A stretch of DNA of 25,906 bases from a virus, in IMG/VR virus record IMGVR_UViG_3300034198_001262, positions 1-25,906 of that record; one strand, written 5' to 3'. Below, piece by piece: positions 11,632-19,300 of this stretch. Both the position numbers and the translations under genes were made by a program. The notes under the pieces were generated by a model that searched no databases, was not told where the DNA came from, and was given only the letters and a program-made list of their open reading frames with translations. Positions within the stretch are counted from its first letter, which is position 1, and each line of letters opens with the position of its first letter.

Positions 11632-12588
11632 TTATGAAGCGATTGATGAACCTGATTCGATTCGGTATAGTGCTTCTTCACGGTAGCGACCGAAGCCTAG
11701 TACGCCGTACCAACCCATTGGGCGGTGACGCATTAACTTGTCAACTACTGGTCCGATTACTACATGTGGCTCTTCAGCAACTGCTTCTGCAAATCCTTGC
11801 TGTCCTGCCAAGATAGTACGGTAGACACGTGCAGATGATGCACCGTCTGTTGCGTTGTAAAGGCGTGGAGACTCTACGAAGTACGCACCTTCGTATGTAC
11901 CGATTTCTCCTGCCCAAATGCGGTCCTGTGCGGAACCATATTGGTTAGGAAGCAACCAGCCTGCTGAGCCAGTTTCTGCACGAAGGTCGTGTGAAACTTC
12001 TGGGTGGATACCAGCCCAGTATAGTGAACCCTTACGTCCTGTTGTCTTACCAGCACGTAGTTTTGCAACAGCCTTACGGATGTTTGCAGATGATAGGGTT
12101 GCAGCAGCAGTGATTGTTGCTGTTGATGTTGCTGTAGAACCAGAGTAAATTACGTTGGTTCCAGCGCGAAGTGATGTCATTGCAATACCGTCGATTGAAT
12201 CGGCAAGGTTGAATGCAATAATGTTAGCGATTGCTGGGTCTACATCAGCAAGAGAGAACAACTCTAATGCACGAGTTACGAGAACTGAGTTACCGTATTC
12301 TGCAAGAGTAATTGTAATCGATGTTGGTGTAGCCAGAGCAACTGCATCTGGATCAACATCTTCTGTTAGTGCTGATGAAACTGGGCTCATATCAACGTAC
12401 TTTTGTAGTACGACTGTTGAACCTGGAATTGCTTGCTTTGCTGGACGCTTATCTGCGACTGAACGAATTAGGGGTTCGGCGCGGAGAGCAAATTCCAAAA
12501 GGCGGTCATATGCCTTCTGAACTAAACCAGCAGCATTGGCTGTACCTCCGAGTGAGGACGACCCTGTGGTTGTATAGGCGTTTGCCAT
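11632..12588 (-). CDS. Major capsid protein (N4-gp56-type, HK97 fold)
   Basis: This 318-residue protein has the general pattern of the N4-gp56 capsid family, which adopts the HK97 fold. An N-terminal Ala/Gly/Thr-rich arm leads into a helix (GLVQKAYDRLLEFALRAEPLIRSVADKRP, about 21-49). GSTVVLQKYVDMSPVSSALTEDVDPDAVAL follows, then the SITITLAEYGNSVLVTRALELFSLADVDPAIANI stretch, ANIRKAVAKLRAG (spine helix region) and HPEVSHDLRAE. The C-terminal domain includes IWAGEIGTYEGAYFVESPRL and LMRHRPMGWYGVLGFGRYREEALYRIE. It follows the scaffold gene, has the best ribosome binding site in the window (GGAGGTGA), and is followed by a stable hairpin, all as expected for the most abundant virion protein. Confidence 0.88.
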   Translation of the reverse strand: MANAYTTTGSSSLGGTANAAGLVQKAYDRLLEFALRAEPLIRSVADKRPAKQAIPGSTVVLQKYVDMSPVSSALTEDVDPDAVALATPTSITITLAEYGNSVLVTRALELFSLADVDPAIANIIAFNLADSIDGIAMTSLRAGTNVIYSGSTATSTATITAAATLSSANIRKAVAKLRAGKTTGRKGSLYWAGIHPEVSHDLRAETGSAGWLLPNQYGSAQDRIWAGEIGTYEGAYFVESPRLYNATDGASSARVYRTILAGQQGFAEAVAEEPHVVIGPVVDKLMRHRPMGWYGVLGFGRYREEALYRIESGSSIAS

Positions 12589-12592
12589 GTTG

Positions 12593-12600
12593 TCACCTCC
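12593..12600 (-). promoter_or_regulatory. Near-perfect ribosome binding site of the major capsid gene
   Basis: GGAGGTGA lies five bases before the ATG at 12588. It is complementary to the 16S rRNA 3' end over its whole length and stronger than any other site in the window, which fits high translation of the capsid protein. Confidence 0.85.
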
Positions 12601-12623
12601 AAGTGACTAGAAACTATGAATGA

Positions 12624-13103
12624 TTATTCTGAGCGAAGAATCGATAGTAACTCATCCATTGACTCTGCATTGTCAATGCGGTTATTAATGTTCTCTGCTC
12701 TGTCAGGTGTTATTGCACCCTGAGTGACTACATCTTGCTGACGCAATGCAGCACGATTGTTGTCACTTACTTCAGGTGCATCCTGTACTGAATGCTGAAT
12801 TCCAAATAAGTCTCCATTATCATCGAGCCAGTTATTAACTGACTCTTCGTTAACTTCGTCTAAATCTTTTAGAATTAAGCGAATCGCTTTAGGATTCACA
12901 CCTTTCTTTTCTAGGACATCTTTGACTGTACGTTCCTTCTGACCTTTGGACAAGGTCTCAAGTTGGTCAGTTAGGTCTTTGATACGCTTTTCATCTGCAC
13001 GCTTGGCTTTGCGTAACTTCTTTAATAAGTCACTGCCGTCCATTTGTACTTCATCCTGTGTATCCATGTCGTCTTCGTCTTCATCCCAGTAGTTGTTGCT
13101 CAT
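12624..13103 (-). CDS. Scaffolding protein
   Basis: This 159-residue, acidic, helix-rich protein directly precedes the major capsid gene, the standard place for a scaffold. It opens with a very acidic stretch (MSNNYWDEDEDDMDTQDEVQ). A Lys/Leu/Glu heptad-like coiled coil follows (LLKKLRKAKRADEKRIKDL to LETLSKGQKE, about 26-57), then VLEKKGVNPKAIRLILKDLD. The C-terminus is a Gln/Asn/Asp-rich linker and a final helix (ESMDELLSILRSE) that could bind the capsid shell. No catalytic motif is present. ATG at 13103 has AAAGGGTGG upstream. It may be removed during maturation, possibly by the proteasome-like peptidase encoded at 21951-22493 (inference). Confidence 0.78.
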   Translation of the reverse strand: MSNNYWDEDEDDMDTQDEVQMDGSDLLKKLRKAKRADEKRIKDLTDQLETLSKGQKERTVKDVLEKKGVNPKAIRLILKDLDEVNEESVNNWLDDNGDLFGIQHSVQDAPEVSDNNRAALRQQDVVTQGAITPDRAENINNRIDNAESMDELLSILRSE

Positions 13104-13223
13104 AGCAACTGTCCACCCTTTCGTTAGTTGAATCGCAAGCCACAGTTACTATTCGGGGGAATAGGCTGGCTCTTGCTCTCGGTCTTGTACGCTGCACGGG
13201 GCCGATAGGTCCGTGTCAGGATT
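13104..13223 (-). other. Structured gap before the scaffold-capsid pair
   Basis: This 120-base gap is the longest between genes in the late operon and is visibly more G+C-rich than its surroundings. The minus strand has a small hairpin-capable segment (CACGG ... CCGTG, with CC/GG inside, around a TATC loop). A 10-base palindrome ATTCTAGAAT spans the end of the preceding gene. No start codon with a ribosome binding site and no consensus promoter were seen. A regulatory role (internal promoter of unusual type, processing site or protein-binding RNA) is plausible. Confidence 0.4.
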
Positions 13224-14492
13224 CTAGAATTGGCCTGCGCCAGATTGTCTGCTTAGGTAACCAGTAGAAAATGCACCCTTTGCTGTACCTGATGAACCAG
13301 AAAATGAACTCTGTTCAAGTGCAACCAAGTTCTGGCGCTTTCGCTGAGCAGATGCTAATGAGTTAAATACATCTTGTTCTGCAGTAGACTGATCGTAGCC
13401 AGGTGCCTGGCTGTAGATTCCACTAAGTTTCTCAGCAGTTGGCATGATGTCAGCAATAGTTGCATAACCCTTTTGTGCCTCTGCTTGTGTGATGCCTTGT
13501 GCAGCAAGTGCTTCAGATACACCAGCACCAGCATAAAGTCCTTGCTTACGTGCTGCTGCTCCAATTTCTGCTGCTGCTACTTGGCGCTGAATCTTTTCCA
13601 TTTGCTGTGTAGGGTCGAGTACATATGCAACTATATCTGCACTGCTGATACCATAAAAATCTTTAAGTGTTTGGCTGATTGCAGGATCTGCATATTGCAC
13701 ACGTTGTACTGCAGTGACTACACGATTAGATAATTCGGTAGGTGAGACATCATTTGAAATGAATTGTTTTACATAATCATTATTATCAAATTGATTAAGA
13801 CCATATGCACGCAACACTTGTCGATATGTATCTTCAACATTAATATATTCTGCTGGACTTAAAGCAGATAAACCTTTTTTAATTCTATCTGCATTAGCAG
13901 CAAAACGCATCTGATACTCAGGAGTCTCCTGGAGTTGCAATGATATTGTATCTGCACTTGCGCCTTCCATTGCTAATTGCTTGATTTTATCAGCAAGACC
14001 AGTCAAGCCATACTTATTAAATCTATCAGCCAAAGATGCATAAACACTTATACGGTCATTATATTGTGCAGCATCAATCTGAGATGTACTAGTTGTTGAA
14101 TTAATATCTTGTGCATTAGCATCTTTAGCAGTTGATCCTACATAAATACCAAACTTATTATATTTTCCACCAGACATTGGATTTCCATTAATGTCGTATC
14201 CACTAATATCAGCACCTGACTTTTGTGCTTTGGCAGATTGTGCTGCATTAATTGCTGCTCCAGCGGTTAAACCCTTTGCCTTAGCACCTGCAATTGCTGC
14301 AGCATATTCTTCATCTGTTAAATTTATATTAGAGTTCCAAGAATCTCCATAGTACCCAGAAGCATTTACACCACCACGTGATGCAATATATTCCTCTGGT
14401 GTTTGTCCTGGAGCAGCATTAAGTTTTGCAGTTTCTAAAACTTTTGCAGATGGAGTGACTGCCTTAAATGCTGGATCTATGTTTAATGGCAT
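13224..14492 (-). CDS. Large virion protein of unknown type (third of the internal-protein set)
   Basis: This 422-residue, mainly helical protein is rich in Ala, Gln and Ser. The N-terminal part (PLNIDPAFKAVTPSAKVLET) is followed by an EEYIASRGGV segment and Gly/Asn-rich linkers. A helical core holds repeated QYND, EYQMRF and ADRIKKGLSALSPAEYINVED motifs. The C-terminus is Ala/Gln-rich (AQGITQAEAQKGYATIADIMPTAEKL; SAQRKRQNLVALEQSSFSGSSG). ATG at 14492 overlaps the upstream stop as TAATG, with GGAAG upstream. A TTG 15 bases earlier is unlikely. No enzyme domain was recognised. Like its two upstream neighbours it is probably an internal or ejected virion protein. Confidence 0.7.
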   Translation of the reverse strand: MPLNIDPAFKAVTPSAKVLETAKLNAAPGQTPEEYIASRGGVNASGYYGDSWNSNINLTDEEYAAAIAGAKAKGLTAGAAINAAQSAKAQKSGADISGYDINGNPMSGGKYNKFGIYVGSTAKDANAQDINSTTSTSQIDAAQYNDRISVYASLADRFNKYGLTGLADKIKQLAMEGASADTISLQLQETPEYQMRFAANADRIKKGLSALSPAEYINVEDTYRQVLRAYGLNQFDNNDYVKQFISNDVSPTELSNRVVTAVQRVQYADPAISQTLKDFYGISSADIVAYVLDPTQQMEKIQRQVAAAEIGAAARKQGLYAGAGVSEALAAQGITQAEAQKGYATIADIMPTAEKLSGIYSQAPGYDQSTAEQDVFNSLASAQRKRQNLVALEQSSFSGSSGTAKGAFSTGYLSRQSGAGQF

Positions 14493-15358
14493 TACATCAA
14501 CTTCCAATCTTTGAGTACCTGATACTGCAATGCATCAACGGTATTGCGTGCGTTGTTAGTAAACTGCCAACGTGGATCTTTACGAACTTGATTCTCAAAT
14601 TCCCATAATGGAGTAGGGGCAGCATACTCTGCTCCTTTTCCATTTGCTACTCCTTGTAATGCCTTGCGTAATGTAGGATCATTATAAGTAATTGAGTTAA
14701 CATCAATCTCTAATAAATTAGCCATTGAAGTCTTATAGGCTGAGGCTAAAGAATCTAGTGATGTACCATTTTTAATTTGCTGTGCATATGCTGGAAATGC
14801 ACTTGCTGAATCTTCTCTAATCTTATTTTTAATATCATATATTGTAGTCTTGCCACCAAAGATATCTTTAGAATATCCATCAAGTTGAGCATCAGTTAGT
14901 TCTATACCAAAAGATGCACCATATTCTTTTAAGTTCTGAATATTCTCAAGAGTTGTTCCACCAATTTTGCCAGTGTTTGCTTGTAATACTTTAGCATCTA
15001 ACTCTGTATCTGATAACCCACCAAGGTAAGCATCTTCAGTAATCATATTAAATGTTGCATCTGGTAGGTTAATACCCGACTGAATTAAACGAGCACGTTC
15101 ATCTGCACGATATTTTGCTAAGTCTTGTTGGTATACACCATTACGGCCTAATTTTGTTTCTTGACGTATAGCAGATACATTAGTTACTTCTTGATAGTAC
15201 TTACTTAAATACCAATATTTGCTAGCATTAACTAAATCATCTTTGAGATATGCTTCCCATGCTTGCTTAAGATATACATCATCTGGCCGACTATCAATTA
15301 ATTTCTGCGTCAGGCCATGCGCGGTTGCTGCCATCTGCCCAGGAGATAACTCTGCCAT
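14492..15358 (-). CDS. Virion protein of unknown type (second of the set)
   Basis: This 288-residue helical protein begins MAELSPGQMAATAHGLTQKL, has a Tyr/Trp/Lys-rich stretch (QAWEAYLKDDLVNASKYWYLSKYYQEV, about 47-73), then YRADERARLIQSGINLPDATF, and ends FENQVRKDPRWQFTNNARNTVDALQYQVLKDWKLM. Only generic helical features are seen and no catalytic motif. ATG at 15358 has AGGAAA upstream. TAATG couples it to the next gene. Its place between the giant protein and the scaffold fits internal-core proteins of short-tailed phages. Confidence 0.68.
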   Translation of the reverse strand: MAELSPGQMAATAHGLTQKLIDSRPDDVYLKQAWEAYLKDDLVNASKYWYLSKYYQEVTNVSAIRQETKLGRNGVYQQDLAKYRADERARLIQSGINLPDATFNMITEDAYLGGLSDTELDAKVLQANTGKIGGTTLENIQNLKEYGASFGIELTDAQLDGYSKDIFGGKTTIYDIKNKIREDSASAFPAYAQQIKNGTSLDSLASAYKTSMANLLEIDVNSITYNDPTLRKALQGVANGKGAEYAAPTPLWEFENQVRKDPRWQFTNNARNTVDALQYQVLKDWKLM

Positions 15359-15366
15359 TTAGTTTC

Positions 15367-16356
15367 CTATCTATTCCGACTTATAAAGTCCATAAAGCCT
15401 TGACTTTTATTTTCTGCGTAATCTTGCGTACCAGATACTTTATCTTTAATATAAGAAGCAATATCTGCTTCACTGAAACTTGGATTAGTATATGTCTTGG
15501 TATTATTAGTGCCGACTGGAACAGTCTTAGTTACGGTGCCTTCTTCTAACTTCTTCTTTAGATCTGGTAACCAAGATTTAATTTCTTCAGGTGTTGCATT
15601 TCGAGGCATAACACTTCTTAAGTTTTGATTAATAAGCGTTGTTACTTCAGCGTCACTGTATTTACGGATAGTAGTATCAATAGATGTTTGACGACCAGTA
15701 ACCTTGACATTCTTTAATGAATCACTAAGCAAATCAAAAGGAGTAATCTTTGCACCACGACCACCATTGTAAATAGATGCAGCAGTAGTAACAAGTCCTT
15801 GCCAGAGATTGAATCCCTCTACTAGACTTAAGTTCTGGCCCTTGGCTGCATAAGCATTCATGATTTTTTTCTGCAATGCTGGGTCAGACCACCAGGAGTT
15901 TGCTAATGTTGGTGCATATTTTGTATTAGATATAACAGCATTCTTTGGTTTACCTGTAATAGGATCTATCTCTAGTTTTCCAGTAGAACCACTATCTGCA
16001 AGCCATACTAAAGATGTAGCACCTACACCTTGTGATTGCCATACACCATTATTTGTAATGTCAACACCATTGTTTAATAACTCTTGTACAACATCTGCTG
16101 GCAAATTTGCTGGAGCATTAGATGCCAATGGATTCTTTGGCAGGACATAAGGAGTTTTACTTTTAGGTGGAGTAGGCGCTTCACCTTTAATTTGATTCTC
16201 AACTTCAACAAGACGTTTTCTATCTGTTTCAGTCTTCTTCATATACGCTAAGCGCTTGCTTGGCGATAAAGAACCTAGCCCGTTAGGACCTGCTGCTGCT
16301 TTAAGTCTTGCTTGGATAGCATTTTTCTCTGCAAGGAGTTCTTCTTTAGATGCCAC
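15367..16356 (-). CDS. Virion protein of unknown type (first of the set)
   Basis: This 329-residue protein has an N-terminal Lys/Glu-rich coiled-coil-like helix (KEELLAEKNAIQARLKAA, then YMKKTETDRKRLVEVENQIKG) and a Pro/Lys linker. A compact middle includes WWSDPALQKKIMNAYAAKGQ, SLVEGFNLWQGLVTTAASIYNGGRGAKITPFDLL, and IRKYSDAEVTTLINQNLRSV. The C-terminal part (SFSEADIASYIKDKVSGTQDYAENKSQGFMDFI) is again helical. The middle segment recalls linker regions of phage minor structural proteins, but no family is certain. The start is GTG at 16356 with TAGGAG upstream, one base after the stop of the giant virion gene. Confidence 0.68.
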   Translation of the reverse strand: MASKEELLAEKNAIQARLKAAAGPNGLGSLSPSKRLAYMKKTETDRKRLVEVENQIKGEAPTPPKSKTPYVLPKNPLASNAPANLPADVVQELLNNGVDITNNGVWQSQGVGATSLVWLADSGSTGKLEIDPITGKPKNAVISNTKYAPTLANSWWSDPALQKKIMNAYAAKGQNLSLVEGFNLWQGLVTTAASIYNGGRGAKITPFDLLSDSLKNVKVTGRQTSIDTTIRKYSDAEVTTLINQNLRSVMPRNATPEEIKSWLPDLKKKLEEGTVTKTVPVGTNNTKTYTNPSFSEADIASYIKDKVSGTQDYAENKSQGFMDFISRNR

Positions 16357-16357
16357 G

Positions 16358-19300
16358 TTATGCTCCTAAGCCTAGATACTTGTCATAAATTTTATCTTGT
16401 GATAGGTATCTATCATAGATAGTACTGAATTGAATATCACCATTCTTTAATTGGCTAATGTAATACTCAAGAACCGACTTTAAATCAGCATTTGATTTAG
16501 CGTCTATGTTACTAGTATTTCTGCCACTTAATGTGACAGCAATCTGGTCACGTACTTTCATGTACATTGCAAGCGATTTCCATGTAGGGTCATTTGCATT
16601 GTCAGCCATAAATGTTTTATCAGATAGAATCTTTCTGAATCCATCAACAGTACGTGCTGTTTTTGTGCCATCAACATCTTTATAATCTTGATACCACGCA
16701 CTAACCTGACCAGTAGGTTGTTTAGTTACTGGGTCTATTTCAGATGATAATGAACTAATGACTGCCTGCTTTGCAGCAAGTAGATCCTCGGCACCATGTT
16801 GTGTCAATGATGTAAGCCCACGATCTTTTAAACGATTGTCAATGATAGTCATTGCAATGCGGTACTTTGCCCAGCCTTCACGTTGTTTGTTGAGTGCTTG
16901 TGCTTCCTGTGGATTAGACTTTCCTCTAAACTTCTCTGGTGTTCCAGGACCGATAGATGTCTCTTGTTGCCACCAGTATGCCGTTGGGTCAAACTTAGCA
17001 GCATTAGAACCATTAGTAACCAGACCAACAAGTGATGGGTTATCGGTTGCAATGTTTGAAATCAAACTAGAATAACGTTTAGCATTCTGTACTGAATCCA
17101 TTGTTGCTTGAGAACCTGTAGGGTTCTTGGATAATGTTGTAGCAAAATCAAAGAAGTCAGGATAATCCTGAAGGAACTTTGCATCTGCATTTAATCCATA
17201 AAGATTACCATAATTGCGCCACTTATCCATATATAAACGATAAGGACTATCAAATTGTGGAGCAAATGGCAAGATTAAAGATGCAGCCATACGCATTTTA
17301 TAGAATGCATCTGTCTTAGTTTTAATCTCTTTATCTGTTAGATATGGTTTACCTTCATCACGAGCCTTATGCTGTTCTGTTAACCAGATCAATTGATATG
17401 TCTTTGCATATGCATCGCTATTCTGACCCTTGAGGATTTCGCTTCCATGTCGTGCCCATGTTGGTAGGAACTGATTGACTATAGAAGCGTCAGGTCCGAA
17501 TGGGAATGCAAAGGATACAACAGATGACCATTCAGGTTTAACCTTAAGAACATTTGCAATTGGAATTGCAGCGAATGGGCCGACTGATACACCAAATGGA
17601 TTACCAGCAAACATAACATCTAGACTCTTCTTACTAACACCGACCTGGTCAAGGGAAGATAGACCAGCACCTAGGATAGGAAGTTTCTTTAATGTCTTAG
17701 GTATTGGGAACCACATAGTATCATTAGGGTTTAATGGTTTACTTGAGTCAACAGTATTACCATTCTGATCTGTAATCATACCCAAACGGTTAGGAGCATT
17801 CCAGATAACATTAGCACGATTTAACATCTGTGGTTTATCTGCAGCAATCTTTAGCCATGTCTTTACTGCATTCTCTTGTGCAGAGAAGAATGGAGAAATA
17901 AAACGTAGCATATGTGCAGCATTTGAACGATATTCAACATTGTAAAGGATTTCCTTTACGCCTTTCATGGCATCAGCACGAGCAGAGGCTTCCAACTTAT
18001 ATTGAATATCTGCCCACTCAGAACGAGTGAACTTACCACCATGTAAGAATTCTGCTGTAGCGATACGCTTTTGCATAGACTTCTGATATAGATCAATGAA
18101 TAGTGGGTGGCGTGCCCAGTTATCTTCAGGCAGTTGCCCTAGATACTTAAACATTGTATTAGTAAACTGTCTGATTATAGCCTTAGGGCGTAGATTGATA
18201 TTAGCATCTAGCAACGGACCATGAACAATTGGCAACTTACTTGGATCTGTGATTGCATTGCGTAAGAATTCTTCGCTTACACGTGAGCCTTCCATAGCAT
18301 TTGGATTGACAATGAACTCTGGATCAAAGACACGTGATGGGTGCATTGTTGGTGGAACGTATTCTGGGTCACGAACTTTTCCAGCATTTGGACCGTATGA
18401 ATCAACAAATTCTGGAGTTTTGCCATTCTTAATTTGTTTAGGTTTTCTTCCACCCTTAGCAACCATTTCATCTGCATTCCCTTTAACAACACGAACTGGG
18501 ACAGCATCAAGACCTTCAGCAATTGCAGCCTGAAGTCTATGGTTACCTTCTCCAATATAGGCAAGTCCAGTTTCATTGTCATAAACAACCATGATCGGAT
18601 CTTGATAAGGCTTTCCATTGAATTCTCTTGTAGCAAATCCCATGCCTTTACGAATAGATTTTCTTAATGCATCTATTCCTTCAGTGTTACTAAGAGCATT
18701 TCCTGGCATATCTTTCAATGCCTCAACTTTTACAAATCCAACAGTATCTCTTGAACCAACAAGACCACCACTACCACCATCAAGATATTTTTGCAAATAT
18801 GGGAATTTACTTTTAACTTTGGCGTATGGTCCTAGAATTTCTTCACGTATACCATAACCATTAGGGATATAATTATCAAGGAATCTTTGGGTAGTATCAA
18901 CATAATCTTCAACTTCAGAACGTCGGATACCCATACGTGCGCGAAGTTCTGCATCTGCTGCAAGTTCTTTGATTACAGTTGCACGATCTTTCCCACTCAT
19001 CAATGCTCTTGCAACCTTTGAGTTTCCAAATACATTATTAATTGCGTCAGCCCATGCCTGGTAATAGTTTGCATCTTCTGGGCGAACCATTCCAATGCCT
19101 TTAGCAGAAAGATTCTTGCCATATAATCCAGCAGTATCTTCTAATAGGTTAGAAAATGTTTGCGCAGATGAGTTTAGTTTACGGAATAAACCACCATTTG
19201 GCCCACCAAAAGCACCATGTGCTGTATATGTTATTCCATCAATACTATCAATTGATGACTCAAAGTCTATATCAGATTGACCGATATGCTTTTTATTTGA

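Noticed and set aside
11902-12520. Plus-strand open frames opposite the capsid gene
   Set aside because: They mirror the capsid coding frame, lack ribosome binding sites, and their translations look like shadows of the Ala/Ser-rich capsid protein.
13224-14507. TTG start 15 bases upstream for the 427-codon version of the virion gene
   Set aside because: ATG 14492 forms a TAATG overlap with the preceding stop and has GGAAG at a suitable distance.
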